Shown piece by piece: positions 42,956 to 52,196 of a DNA stretch of 64,000 nucleotides (its first letter is position 1; the number at the start of each line of letters is the position of its first letter). Both the position numbers and the translations under genes were made by a program. Source of the stretch: Micromonospora sp. DSM 45708 (lineage in GTDB: Bacteria; Actinomycetota; Actinomycetes; Mycobacteriales; Micromonosporaceae); contig NZ_CP154796.1 in NCBI RefSeq assembly GCF_039566955.1, positions 744,001 through 808,000 of the forward strand, given 5' to 3'. Below the pieces are notes generated by a model. It ran no database searches and had not been told where the DNA came from. It worked only from the letters and a program-made list of their open reading frames with translations.

Positions 42956-44082
42956 TCCTGCGGGCCCAGCCAGTCCAGGCAGACGACCACCGCGTCGTCC
43001 ACCAGGTCACCGGCCACGAAGGCGCGCAGGTCGCCGATGAGCGACCGGACCGCGTCCAGCGGTTCCATCGGGCCGGTGCGGCGCAGGAACCGGTCCAGGG
43101 CCGACTCGCCGTAGCGGACCTGGCCCGTGGTGGCATCGATCACGCCGTCGCTCACCACGAAGAGCCGGTCCCCGCGCTCCAGGTGGAACCGCTGCTCGCG
43201 GTAGTCGGTGCCGTCGAACATGCCGAGCGGGAACTGCTTGTCCAACGCCTGGGAGGTCACCTCGCCGGCGCGTAGCCGGATCAGGTGCGGGGAACCGGCG
43301 TCCACCGCGACCAGTTCCCCGGTGGCCAGGTCCAGCTCCATCAGGAGCACGGAGAGATGCTGCTCGCCCCGGTGCTGCGCGTAGATCGCCTGGTCGGCCA
43401 GCGCGGCCTGGTCGGCCAGGGCCAGCCCGGCGCGGCGCGCGTTGCGCAGCGCGTAGGTGGCCAGCGAGGTGAGCAGCGCCGCGGCCACCCCCTCCCCGAA
43501 GCCGTTGAGCACCGCCAGCCAGAGCCGGTGGCCGTCGTCGGACCAGTCGAAGCTGTCGCCGCGCACCGCGTACGCCGGCTCCAACTGGCCGGCCAGGCTG
43601 AACGACGGGCGGATGCGGCTGCGGCCGGGCAGCAGCTCCCACTGCATCTCGGCGGCCAGCGTGAGCCGCCGGCTGCGCCGGGCGGTCAGGTAGACGTCGG
43701 TGGTCGACGTGACGGCGGCCACCTCGTGCCCGAGCACGGTGGCGACGGTGTCCAGCTCGCGGCGGGCGGCCGGGTCGGCGGGCACCGGCGAGACCCGGAG
43801 CACGCCGCGTCGTTCGCCCCGCATCCCCACCGGGAACCAGCCGGTCCCGTCCGCGAACACCGGCTCCTGGTGGTCGAACGCGTACCAGGCCGGGTGGCCG
43901 GGGCCGGTCAGCGCCTCGCCGCCGCCCAGCGGCAGCAGCTCGGCGAGCCGGTAGTCGACCTGGTACAGCTCGGTCCGGGTGATCCCGTACGTCCGCCGCA
44001 GCTCGACGGCGAGGCGTGCCAGGATGAGATCTGTCGGCGCGTCCGTCACGTTTCGGCGAGCGCGCGCCTCCGCTTCGCTCAT
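42949..44082 (-). CDS. SpoIIE-type PP2C protein serine phosphatase
   Basis: The 377-residue protein has an N-terminal sensory-like domain (about 20-150) and a SpoIIE phosphatase domain. It has LNGFGEGVAAALLTSLATYALR, AVDAGSPHLIRLRAG and FVVSDGVIDATTG, ending VDDAVVVCLD. The family removes phosphate from anti-anti-sigma factors. The canonical GD before DGxG is less exact here (LAVLNGFGEG in place of GDxxGHG), so activity could be reduced. ATG 44082 follows AAAGGAG. It diverges from a MarR regulator 56 bp away. A second SpoIIE phosphatase lies at 44861. Confidence 0.82.
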   Translation of the reverse strand: MSEAEARARRNVTDAPTDLILARLAVELRRTYGITRTELYQVDYRLAELLPLGGGEALTGPGHPAWYAFDHQEPVFADGTGWFPVGMRGERRGVLRVSPVPADPAARRELDTVATVLGHEVAAVTSTTDVYLTARRSRRLTLAAEMQWELLPGRSRIRPSFSLAGQLEPAYAVRGDSFDWSDDGHRLWLAVLNGFGEGVAAALLTSLATYALRNARRAGLALADQAALADQAIYAQHRGEQHLSVLLMELDLATGELVAVDAGSPHLIRLRAGEVTSQALDKQFPLGMFDGTDYREQRFHLERGDRLFVVSDGVIDATTGQVRYGESALDRFLRRTGPMEPLDAVRSLIGDLRAFVAGDLVDDAVVVCLDWLGPQDQ

Positions 44083-44138
44083 GTTTGCTCCTTTGCACAG
44101 GTCGCCGGGCTGGTCCGGGGGGTAGTCTCGGGCCCACC

Positions 44139-44756
44139 ATGACCGAGGAGCCCGGTCCCGTGGGACCCGAAGCGAGTATGTCCGCCGCACTGGACGAGGC
44201 GGCGGGCACCCTGCTCTCCGTCTGGGAGGCGGCCCGGGAGCGGACCACGAGCCGCCTCTCCAGCGCCCAGTTGCGCGCGGTGATGGTCGTCGAGCAGTAC
44301 GACGGGATCAACCTCCGCCGGCTCGCCTCGCTGACCGACATGCTGCTCTCCTCCGCCAGCCGGCTCTGCGACCGGCTGGTGGCGGCCGGGATGCTGGAGC
44401 GGGAGCCGGGCCGCCACGACCGCCGGGAGATCTCGCTGCACCTCACCCCCGCGGCCAACCGGCTCCTGGCCGAGCTGCGCGCCGACCGGCGGCGCCGGCT
44501 GGCTCTGATCCTGGCCGGCATGAGCGCCGAGGGACGGGTGGCGCTGCTGCGCGGCATGCGGGAGTTCGACGAGGTCGGCCGCCGCGACGAGGCGACCGTG
44601 GCCGAGGACTGGCCGGTGCTGCGTCCCTCCGGCGAGCGGATCAGCGACCCGCTGGCCGGTCTGGGCGCGACCTCCCGGCCCGGTCGGCCGGTCGCGCCCC
44701 GACCGCCGGCCGAGCCGGTCCCGCCCGACGAACCCCCGGTGGTGCGCACCGCCTGA
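44139..44756 (+). CDS. MarR-family transcriptional regulator
   Basis: The 205-residue protein has a winged helix typical of MarR: LSSAQLRAVMVVEQYDGINLRRLASL, recognition helix SSASRLCDRLVAAGMLERE and wing RHDRREISLHLTPAG-like residues. The C-terminal 50 residues are Pro-rich and extra. It would act as a dimer on its own promoter and on the divergent phosphatase gene. The ligand is unknown. ATG 44139; ATG 44178 is an alternative. It is bracketed by two SpoIIE phosphatases. Confidence 0.82.
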   Translation: MTEEPGPVGPEASMSAALDEAAGTLLSVWEAARERTTSRLSSAQLRAVMVVEQYDGINLRRLASLTDMLLSSASRLCDRLVAAGMLEREPGRHDRREISLHLTPAANRLLAELRADRRRRLALILAGMSAEGRVALLRGMREFDEVGRRDEATVAEDWPVLRPSGERISDPLAGLGATSRPGRPVAPRPPAEPVPPDEPPVVRTA

Positions 44757-44860
44757 CATCGCGCCGGCGCCGCCGTCCGCCGGCCGTGGACCCGGTCGGC
44801 CCGGTCCGGGTGGTCGGGGGGACGCGACGAGCGTCTCCGGCCCGATCCGGCAGGACGGGC

Positions 44861-46528
44861 TCACCCGGCGGCCACGGCCAGCATGGCGATGTCGTCGTGC
44901 GGCTGCCCGCCGAGCCACTCGTCCACGAGTTGGAGCACCCGGTCGACGAGCGCGGCCGGTGGCAGCCCGGCCCCGGAGGCGAGCGCCTGCCGCAGCCGGT
45001 CGTCACCGAACATGGCCGGCTCGGTGGGGCCGCCCCGGGCCTCGGTCACCCCGTCGGTGTACGCCAGCAGCAGGTCACCGGGAGCCAACCGCACCTCGAC
45101 CTGGACGAACCGGGCCGTGGGCAGCGCGCCCACCGGCATGCCGCCCACCCGGACCGCGTCGATCCCACCGCCGGCGCGGATCACCAGCGGCGCGGGATGC
45201 CCGCCACCGGCCACCCGGACCAGCAGCCCGCCGTCGGGTTGCCGGCTCAGCATGCCCAGCAGGAGCGTGGTGAACTGGGCCCGCGAGGCCGCGCCCGGAG
45301 CGTCCAGCAGCGCGCGGTTGAGCAGCTCCATCAACTCCCGGGGGCGCTGCTCGACCAGGCGCAGGGTCTGCAACGACTGGCGTACCCGCCCGGTCAGCAC
45401 GGCCGCGCCGACGCCCTTGCCGCAGACGTCGCCGAGCGCGAACAGGCCGCCGTCGCCGGTGGGGAACAGGTCGTAGAAGTCGCCGCCGATGCGCAGGCTG
45501 TCCCCGGCGGCGCGGTATCCGCCGGCCAGCGTCATCCCGGGCAGGCGGGGCAGCTCCGGCGGGAGCAGGCTGTTCTGGAGCACCCGGGCCAGGTGGCTCT
45601 GCTCGCCGTACAGCTCGGCGGCGGCCAGCGCGGCACCGGCCCGGCCGGCGAACTCTCGGGCCAGCGCGATCTCCCGTTGGTCGAAGCCGGCCCGGTCGGG
45701 ACGGCGGGCCAGGATCAGCGCCCCGGCCGGCCCGCCGGCGCTGGACATCGGGCTGATCAGCACGGTGCCCGGCCGGCCGAAGTCGGCGGGGAGCACCTCG
45801 GCCAGGTCGGCCAGCTCGGCGTCGAGCCAGGGGCTGGGCGCGGTGAGATCGCCGTCGAGCGCCTCGACCAGGCCGGGGACGGACTCCACGGTCCGCCAGC
45901 CGGCCACGCCGGCGGTCGGCCCGGAGTCGCCGGTCGCGTACCGGACCCACTGCGGCTCGTCCTCGGCCGGTGGCGGCGGTCGGTGCACCACCACGGCGAC
46001 GTCGGCCAGGTAGGGCACCGGCAGGGCGACGGCGGCGCGCAGCGTCTGGTCGCGGTGCAGGGAGAGCCCGAGCCGGCTGCCGGCCTGGGCCAGGAACGCG
46101 GTCCGGGACCGCTCGGCGAGCAGCGCGTCGGTGCGCGCGTGCTCCTCGGTGACGTCGCGCACGTACCAGGCGCCGCGTTCCCCGGCCAGCCCACGCCGCA
46201 GGCCGCGCAGCCGCCGGCCGTGGTGCTCGGTCTCGAACGTGTCGGCGCCGTCGCGGGCCGCCTCGGCCAGCGCCGGCACCCGGCAGCCGGCCAGGCCGAC
46301 GCCGGGCGTCAGCTCGGGGAGAAGCTCCGCCGCCATGGCGTTCACCAGGGTCACCCCGCCGGTCGGGTCGACCGTCACGACGGCCTCGGCCAGCCCGTCC
46401 AGCAGCTCGCGGGCGAGCCGGTCGTCGGCGGGCAGCCCGACCCCGGCCACCCGCCGGGGTCGTTTCCTCCAGCCGTGTCCACCGCCGCTGACCGGCTCGG
46501 CGACACCGCCCCGGGGCGCGGCGGTCAC
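44861..46528 (-). CDS. PAS/GAF-SpoIIE PP2C phosphatase
   Basis: The 555-residue cytosolic protein has a PAS-like domain (VVTVDPTGGVTLVNAMAAELL), a GAF-like domain (about 150-300) and a SpoIIE catalytic domain. All metal-binding segments of the phosphatase are in place: GGDFYDLF, GDVCGKGVGAAVL, LLAYTDGVTEARG and DDIAMLAV. Actinomycetes use many such RsbU-type phosphatases to activate anti-anti-sigma factors in response to signals. No sigma factor or anti-sigma kinase lies nearby. Start ATG 46528. It converges on the MarR gene. Confidence 0.9.
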   Translation of the reverse strand: MTAAPRGGVAEPVSGGGHGWRKRPRRVAGVGLPADDRLARELLDGLAEAVVTVDPTGGVTLVNAMAAELLPELTPGVGLAGCRVPALAEAARDGADTFETEHHGRRLRGLRRGLAGERGAWYVRDVTEEHARTDALLAERSRTAFLAQAGSRLGLSLHRDQTLRAAVALPVPYLADVAVVVHRPPPPAEDEPQWVRYATGDSGPTAGVAGWRTVESVPGLVEALDGDLTAPSPWLDAELADLAEVLPADFGRPGTVLISPMSSAGGPAGALILARRPDRAGFDQREIALAREFAGRAGAALAAAELYGEQSHLARVLQNSLLPPELPRLPGMTLAGGYRAAGDSLRIGGDFYDLFPTGDGGLFALGDVCGKGVGAAVLTGRVRQSLQTLRLVEQRPRELMELLNRALLDAPGAASRAQFTTLLLGMLSRQPDGGLLVRVAGGGHPAPLVIRAGGGIDAVRVGGMPVGALPTARFVQVEVRLAPGDLLLAYTDGVTEARGGPTEPAMFGDDRLRQALASGAGLPPAALVDRVLQLVDEWLGGQPHDDIAMLAVAAG

Positions 46529-46657
46529 CGCCGCTGGCCGGGCGCTTCGGTCGGTCGACCGGTGTGCATGCTGTCGGTGCGCTCCTCGTCCGAGAACCGG
46601 TTGCCTCGCGGCAAGTGTACCGAGCGGGGGCGACGGATGCCCGTCGAGGACGGCCGG

Positions 46658-47923
46658 CTAACCGGTGGCGCCGCGGGCGAGCCAACCGACCGGGCGGTCG
46701 ACGATCCGGCGTACCACCGAGGTGGCGCCGCCCACCGCGGCCGACTGGGCGCCGAGCGCGGCGGGCCGCACCGTGACCGGCGACCAGGCGGCGGTGAGCA
46801 CCCGCTGGGAGACCTCCGCCACCACCGGTGGGCACAGCCACGGCGCGAGCGGGGCGTAACCGCCGCCGAGCACCACGGTGTCCAGGTCCAGCAGGTTCAC
46901 CACGCCCGCCACCGCCACACCGAGAGCGACGCCGGCGTCGGCGAGCGCGGCCAGCGTGGCCGGGTCGCCGGCCCCGGCCAGGTCGGCGAGCCGGGTGGCG
47001 GCGGTGTCGGCGGGCAGCTCCGCGCCGGGCAGCCCGGCGGCGGCGAGGATGGCCTCCTGGCCGGCGTACCGCTCCAGGCAGCCCCGGCCCCCGCACCGGC
47101 AGGGCCGCCCCTGCGGCTGGACCGGGAAGTGGCCGATCTCTCCGCTCCAGCCGCGTGCGCCCCGGTAGAGCGCGCCGTCCAGCACGATCCCGGCGCCGAT
47201 GCCGATCTCGCCGGTGATGTGCAGGAAGCTGCGCGGGCCGGCCGGTCCCGCGTACAGCTCGCCGAGCGCCGCCAGGTTGGCCTCGTTCTCCACCACCAGC
47301 GGCGGGACGCCGTCGACCGGCTCGACGAGCGGACGCCCGGCGAGCAGCGCCGGCACGTCCACGTCCCGCCAGCCGAGGTTCGGGGCCAGCCGGACCAGGC
47401 CGCCGTCGCCCACCAGGCCGGGCACGGCAAGCGTCGCGCCGGCCAGCGTCAACCCGTCGCGTACGGCGGCGGCGCGCGCCTCGGTGGCCAGCGCGGTGAG
47501 CCGGGCGAGCGCGTCGGCGGGGGAGACCGGACGCAGGTCGGCCCGGCGGACCAGGTGGTGCCGGACCGTGCCGGTCAGGTCGACGACGCAGGCCGCCAGG
47601 TAGTCGACGTTCACCTCCAGGCCCAGCCCGGCCGGGCCGTCGGCGGCGAGCACCAGGCCGCGCGCCGGCCGTCCCGCCCCGGTACGCGGGGCCGGCTCCG
47701 CCTCGGCGACCAGTCGCCCGGCGATCAGGTCGTCGACGACGGCGGAGACGGTGGCCCGGGTCAACCCGGTCCCGGCGGCGAGCCCGGCCCTCGACGGCGG
47801 CCGGTCGGCGGCGGCGATCCGCCCGAGCACGACCGCGAGGTTCAACTCGCGCAGGCTGCCCTGCCGGACCGCTCCGGCGGTGCTGGCGGTGGTCACCACT
47901 TGACACTGCCACATCCCCGCCAT
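46658..47923 (-). CDS. xylR: ROK-family xylose repressor
   Basis: The 421-residue protein has an N-terminal winged helix (LNLAVVLGRIAAADRPPSRAG ... LTRATVSAVVDDLI) and a ROK sugar-kinase-like domain. The latter has GEIGHFPVQPQGRPCRCGGRGCLE, including the zinc-binding C-x-C-G-x-x-G-C signature. Divergence from xylAB and an operator-like dyad in the gap identify it as the xylose repressor. It probably releases DNA on xylose binding. Start ATG 47923; an ATG at 47914 (M4) is also possible. Confidence 0.92.
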   Translation of the reverse strand: MAGMWQCQVVTTASTAGAVRQGSLRELNLAVVLGRIAAADRPPSRAGLAAGTGLTRATVSAVVDDLIAGRLVAEAEPAPRTGAGRPARGLVLAADGPAGLGLEVNVDYLAACVVDLTGTVRHHLVRRADLRPVSPADALARLTALATEARAAAVRDGLTLAGATLAVPGLVGDGGLVRLAPNLGWRDVDVPALLAGRPLVEPVDGVPPLVVENEANLAALGELYAGPAGPRSFLHITGEIGIGAGIVLDGALYRGARGWSGEIGHFPVQPQGRPCRCGGRGCLERYAGQEAILAAAGLPGAELPADTAATRLADLAGAGDPATLAALADAGVALGVAVAGVVNLLDLDTVVLGGGYAPLAPWLCPPVVAEVSQRVLTAAWSPVTVRPAALGAQSAAVGGATSVVRRIVDRPVGWLARGATG

Positions 47924-47945
47924 TTAATTCAACCGCTGAACAAAT
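47923..47945. promoter_or_regulatory. XylR operator-like dyad between xylR and xylA
   Basis: TTCAACCGCTGAA (47928-47940) is a dyad with TTCA/TGAA arms, flanked by AT-rich TTTAA and CAAAT. It sits in the 52-bp gap between the divergent starts, where XylR must bind to control both. It overlaps the start codon of xylR when counted from 47923. Confidence 0.65.
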
Positions 47946-47975
47946 CGCGGACGACACCACCATCCGGAGGTCCCC

Positions 47976-49163
47976 ATGGCACCCCGTCCCACCCCCGCGG
48001 ACAAGTTCTCCTTCGGTCTCTGGACCGTGGGCTGGACGGCCCGCGATCCGTTCGGCGAGGCTACCCGGCCCGAGCTCGACGCCGTCGAGGCGGTGCACCG
48101 ACTCGCCGAGCTGGGCGCGTACGGGATCACGTTCCACGACGACGACCTGGTCCCGTTCGGCGCGGACGCGGCCACCCGCGACGCCCGGCTGAGCCGGTTC
48201 CGCAAGGCCCTCGACGAGACCGGCCTGGTCGTGCCGATGGTCACCACCAACCTCTTCACCCACCCGGTGTTCAAGGACGGCGGCTTCACCAGCAACGACC
48301 GCGACGTGCGCCGGTACGCGCTGCGCAAGGTGCTGCGCAACGTCGACCTCGCCGCCGAGCTGGGCGCGAAGACGTTCGTCATGTGGGGCGGCCGGGAAGG
48401 CGCCGAGTACGACCTGGCCAAGAACGTGGGCGCCGCGCTGGACCGCTACCGCGAGGCCGTCGACCTGCTCTGCCAGTACGTCGTCGACTCCGGTTACGAC
48501 CTGCGCTTCGCCATCGAGCCGAAGCCGAACGAGCCGCGCGGCGACATCCTGCTGCCCACCGTCGGCCACGCGATCGCGTTCATCTCCACCCTGGCCCGCC
48601 CGGAGATGGTCGGGCTCAACCCGGAGGTCGGCCACGAGCAGATGGCCGGGCTCAACTTCGCCCACGGCATCGCCCAGGCGCTCTGGCAGGGCAAGCTGTT
48701 CCACATCGACCTCAACGGCCAGCGCGGCATCAAGTACGACCAGGACCTGGTCTTCGGCCACGGTGACCTGCTCAACGCGTTCGCCCTGGTCGACCTGCTG
48801 GAGCACGGCGGCCCGGACGGCGGCCCGGCGTACGACGGCCCGCGCCACTTCGACTACAAGCCCTCCCGGACCGAGGACATCGACGGGGTGTGGGCGTCGG
48901 CCGCCGCGAACATGAGCACCTACCTGCTGCTCAAGGAGCGGGCCAAGGCGTTCCGCGCCGACCCCGAGGTGGCCGAGGCGCTCGCCGCCAGCCGGGTGGC
49001 CGAGCTGTCCACGCCGACGCTGAACCCCGGCGAGGGCCACGCCGAGCTGCTCGCCGACCGGACCGCGTTCGAGGAGTTCGACCCGGAGGCCGCCGGGGCG
49101 AAGGGCTTCGGCTTCGTCCGGCTCAACCAGCTCGCCGTCGAGCACCTGCTCGGCGCGCGCTGA
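47976..49163 (+). CDS. xylA: Xylose isomerase
   Basis: The 395-residue TIM-barrel enzyme converts D-xylose to D-xylulose (and glucose to fructose). It is of the short class typical of actinomycetes. Catalytic His54 and Asp57 (FHDDDLVP), metal ligands in [23 protein letters not shown] and FHIDLNGQ are intact. ATG 47976 has GGAGG at good spacing. xylB begins 11 bp after its stop, so it is one operon. Repression by XylR is expected. Confidence 0.97.
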   Translation: MAPRPTPADKFSFGLWTVGWTARDPFGEATRPELDAVEAVHRLAELGAYGITFHDDDLVPFGADAATRDARLSRFRKALDETGLVVPMVTTNLFTHPVFKDGGFTSNDRDVRRYALRKVLRNVDLAAELGAKTFVMWGGREGAEYDLAKNVGAALDRYREAVDLLCQYVVDSGYDLRFAIEPKPNEPRGDILLPTVGHAIAFISTLARPEMVGLNPEVGHEQMAGLNFAHGIAQALWQGKLFHIDLNGQRGIKYDQDLVFGHGDLLNAFALVDLLEHGGPDGGPAYDGPRHFDYKPSRTEDIDGVWASAAANMSTYLLLKERAKAFRADPEVAEALAASRVAELSTPTLNPGEGHAELLADRTAFEEFDPEAAGAKGFGFVRLNQLAVEHLLGAR

Positions 49164-49174
49164 GGCGGGCCGCC

Positions 49175-50602
49175 ATGCCGCTCGTCGCCGGGGTCGACTC
49201 GTCGACCCAGTCCTGCAAGGTGGTGGTCCGGGACGCGGAGACCGGCGCGCTGGTCCGGCAGGGCCGCGCGCCGCACCCGGACGGTACCGAGGTCGACCCG
49301 TACGCCTGGTGGGACGCGCTGCGGGCGGCCGTCGCCGAGGCCGGCGGGCTGGCCGACGTGGCCGCCGTCTCGGTCGGCGGCCAGCAGCACGGCATGGTCT
49401 GCCTGGACGAGTCGGGCGAGGTGGTCCGGCCGGCGCTGCTGTGGAACGACACCCGCTCCGCCGACGCCGCCCGGGAACTGGTCGAGGAGGCCGGCGACGG
49501 GGAGACCGGTCGCCGGTTCTGGGCCGACGCGACCGGCGCGGTGCCGGTGGCCAGCTTCACCGCCACCAAGCTGCGCTGGCTGGCCCGGCACGAGCCGGCG
49601 AACGCCGACCGGGTGGCCGCGGTCTGCCTGCCCCACGACTGGCTGACCTGGAAACTGGCCGGGGCCCCCGGCCTGGACGCGCTGCGCACCGACCGGGGCG
49701 ATGCCAGCGGCACCGGCTACTGGTCACCGCGTACCGGCGAGTACCGGCTCGACCTGCTGGAGCGTGCCTTCGGGCGGCGACCGCGGGTGCCGGTCGTGCT
49801 CGGCCCGGCCGAGGCGGCCGGGCAGCTCGACCCGGCGGCGCTCGGCGGCGCGGGGTCCGGTGCCGCCGGTCGGGTCCTGCTCGGGCCGGGCACCGGCGAC
49901 AACGCCGCCGCCGCGCTCGGCGTCGGGGCCGGGGCCGGCGACGTGGTGGTGTCGATCGGCACCTCCGGCACCGTCTTCGCGGTCGCCGACACGCCCGCCG
50001 CCGACGCGACCGGCGCGGTCGCCGGCTTCGCGGACGCCACCGGCCGGTTCCTGCCGCTGGTCTGCACGCTGAACGCGGCCCGGGTGCTGGACGCCACCGC
50101 GACCCTGCTCGGCGTCGACCTGGACACGCTCGGCGAGCTGGCGCTGTCCGCCCCACCCGGCGCGGACGGGCTGGTGCTGGTGCCGTACCTGGAGGGGGAG
50201 CGGACCCCGGACCGGCCGCACGCCACCGGCAGCCTGCACGGCCTCACGCTCGGCACGTCGACCCCGGCGCACCTGGCCCGGGCCGCCGTCGAGGGGCTGC
50301 TCTGCGGGCTGGCCGACGGCCTCGACGCGCTGCTCGCGCAGGGCGCCCGCGCGGATCGGATCATCCTGGTCGGCGGCGGCGCCCGATCCGCCGCGGTCCG
50401 GCGGATCGCGCCGCAGGTCTTCGGTCGCCCGGTGGTGGTCCCGCCGCCCGGCGAGTACGTCGCGGACGGCGCGGCCCGGCAGGCCGCCTGGGTGGCGCTG
50501 GGCGGCGACACCCCGCCGGCCTGGTCCGTCGGCGACACCGAGGAGCACACCGCCGAGCCGGTCCCCGCCATCCGCGAGCGCTACGCCCACGCCCGGGGGT
50601 AA
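49175..50602 (+). CDS. xylB: Xylulokinase
   Basis: The 475-residue FGGY kinase phosphorylates D-xylulose to xylulose-5-phosphate for the pentose phosphate pathway. It has [13 protein letters not shown] at the start, [13 protein letters not shown], and WNDTRS in the sugar site. The C-terminal half has [10 protein letters not shown] and [12 protein letters not shown], ending in a short His-tail. The start is ATG 49175; the upstream open frame is not coding. The stop codon lies in the first bases of a palindromic terminator. Confidence 0.95.
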   Translation: MPLVAGVDSSTQSCKVVVRDAETGALVRQGRAPHPDGTEVDPYAWWDALRAAVAEAGGLADVAAVSVGGQQHGMVCLDESGEVVRPALLWNDTRSADAARELVEEAGDGETGRRFWADATGAVPVASFTATKLRWLARHEPANADRVAAVCLPHDWLTWKLAGAPGLDALRTDRGDASGTGYWSPRTGEYRLDLLERAFGRRPRVPVVLGPAEAAGQLDPAALGGAGSGAAGRVLLGPGTGDNAAAALGVGAGAGDVVVSIGTSGTVFAVADTPAADATGAVAGFADATGRFLPLVCTLNAARVLDATATLLGVDLDTLGELALSAPPGADGLVLVPYLEGERTPDRPHATGSLHGLTLGTSTPAHLARAAVEGLLCGLADGLDALLAQGARADRIILVGGGARSAAVRRIAPQVFGRPVVVPPPGEYVADGAARQAAWVALGGDTPPAWSVGDTEEHTAEPVPAIRERYAHARG

Positions 50603-50606
50603 GGAA

Positions 50607-50644
50607 GGGCCCCTGTTGACGCCTCGCGCATAACAGGGGGCCCC
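50607..50644 (+). terminator. GGGGCCCC-family palindromic terminator after xylAB (copy 3)
   Basis: GGGCCCCTGTT (50607-50617) pairs with AACAGGGGGCCC (50632-50643), with one extra G. It begins five bases after the xylB stop. Confidence 0.8.
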
Positions 50645-50709
50645 GCCTGACACCGGACGCGTCGGGGGGTCGTGCTGCGCGGGAGACGTAAGCCTGGTTG
50701 GCTGCCGGC

Positions 50710-52140
50710 ATGAGCGGCACGAGGGTCTCCCGGCGCGGGAACGCGGCACACCGGTTCTACAGCGTCGTGGTCTTCGTCGTGCTCGCCTCGCTGGACAACG
50801 TGGCGATCGGCCTGGTACCCCCGCTCTACGGGCCGATCTCCGGCGCGCTCGGCGTGCCGCAGCGACTGCTCGGCCTGGTCACCGCCGTCAGCTTCCTGGT
50901 CAGCGCGGTGGCGGCGGTGGGCTGGGCGTACGTCGGCGACCGCACCAACCGCAAGCCGCTGCTCATGGTCGGCACGCTGATCTGGGCGGCCGGCACCGGC
51001 GGCAGCGCGCTGGCCGGGCACTACCCGACGTTCCTGGCCGCCCAGCTCGTCGCCGCGGTCGGGCTGGGCGCGGTCGGCTCGGTGGGCTTCTCCGTGGTCA
51101 CCGACCTGATCTCGCCGCGCCGCCGCGGCCTGGTGATGAGCTTCTGGGGCCTGTCCCAGGGCGTCGGCACGCTGGCCGGCACGCTGGTCGGCGGGCTGCT
51201 CGGCGCGACCGACTGGCGGCGACCGTTCCTGCTGCTGACCGGCGTCGGCCTGGCCGCCACCATGGCGTACCTGTTCACCTACGACATCCGGCGCGGGCAG
51301 AGCGAGCCGGAGCTGGCCGGGGCGTTGGACGCCGGTGGCGAGTACGACTACCGGATCAGCCGCGCCGACCTGCCCCGGATCCTGGCCCGGCGGACCAACC
51401 GCTGGCTGATCCTCCAGGGGCTCACCGCGCAGGCCGCGTTCGGCTCGCTGGTCTGGCTGCCGGTGCTGTTCAGCCAGCGGGCCGAGGCGCAGGGCTACTC
51501 GGCGGCCACCGCCGTGGTGGTGGGCAGCGTCTTCGCCACCCTGTTCCAGCTCGGCGGCGTGCTGTCCATCGTGGGTGGGCTGGTCGGCGACGCGCTGCAA
51601 CGGCGTACGCCGAGCGGCCGGGCCCGGGTCGCGGCCGTGGGCGTCCTCGCGGCCGTGCCGTTCTACCTGGTCCTGTTCTTCGTGCCGTTGCGCATCGACG
51701 TGCCCGACGGCGGCAGTTCCGGCGCGGTGGTGGCGGCGGTGCTGTCCAGCGTGCTGACCGAACCGACGATCGGGCTGAGCCTGCTCACCGCCGTGGTCGC
51801 GCTGGCGCTCACCTCGGCCAACTCGCCCAACTGGTTCGCGCTGATCGCCGACGTCAACCCGCCCGAGCACCGGGGCACTGTCTACAGCCTCGGCAACCTG
51901 GTCAACGGCGTCGGGCGGGCGGCCGGCAACGGGCTGGTCGGGGTGGCGTTCGCCGCGCTGCGGGTGGCGTTCCCGCCGCCGCTGAACTACGCGGTCGGGC
52001 TGGCCGCGTTCCAGCTCTTCTTCGTGCCGACCGGGATCATGTACTGGCTGGCGGCCCGCACGTCCCCCCGCGACATCGCGCAGGTGCGCACGCTGCTGCA
52101 CGCCCGCGCCGACCGCCTCGAAGGCGGGGCCCCCTCCTGA
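50710..52140 (+). CDS. MFS transporter
   Basis: The 476-residue permease has 12 predicted TM segments and the MFS loop 2-3 motif as GWAYVGDRTNRK. The large cytoplasmic part after TM6 (YDIRRGQSEPELAGAL) and the final TM segments are normal. The substrate is unknown. It resembles spinster-like or drug/metabolite exporters, not the sugar porters. ATG 50710; the in-frame TTG at 50698 is less likely. The last codons, EGGAPS and the stop, are encoded inside a GGGGCCCC palindrome. Confidence 0.85.
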   Translation: MSGTRVSRRGNAAHRFYSVVVFVVLASLDNVAIGLVPPLYGPISGALGVPQRLLGLVTAVSFLVSAVAAVGWAYVGDRTNRKPLLMVGTLIWAAGTGGSALAGHYPTFLAAQLVAAVGLGAVGSVGFSVVTDLISPRRRGLVMSFWGLSQGVGTLAGTLVGGLLGATDWRRPFLLLTGVGLAATMAYLFTYDIRRGQSEPELAGALDAGGEYDYRISRADLPRILARRTNRWLILQGLTAQAAFGSLVWLPVLFSQRAEAQGYSAATAVVVGSVFATLFQLGGVLSIVGGLVGDALQRRTPSGRARVAAVGVLAAVPFYLVLFFVPLRIDVPDGGSSGAVVAAVLSSVLTEPTIGLSLLTAVVALALTSANSPNWFALIADVNPPEHRGTVYSLGNLVNGVGRAAGNGLVGVAFAALRVAFPPPLNYAVGLAAFQLFFVPTGIMYWLAARTSPRDIAQVRTLLHARADRLEGGAPS

Positions 52141-52193
52141 CAGTGAGTGTCAAGCGGGGCCCCGCCCATGCGGGAGGCGTCAAGCGGGGCCCC
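52123..52193. terminator. GGGGCCCC-family palindrome shared by two gene ends (copy 4)
   Basis: GGCGGGGCCCC (52123-52133) pairs with GGGGCCCCGCC (52156-52166), and TGACA with TGTCA inside. A direct repeat GTCAAGCGGGGCCCC occurs at 52149-52163 and 52179-52193. The MFS stop (52138-52140) is in the first arm, and the glucosidase TAA (52197-52199) is just beyond the last arm. Confidence 0.75.
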
Positions 52194-52196
52194 TCC

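Noticed and set aside
44786..49145. Very long open frames on both strands across the phosphatase, xylR and xylA genes.
   Set aside because: They cross real genes in different frames and encode Arg/Gly/Ala-rich strings. Third-position GC bias supports only the annotated genes.
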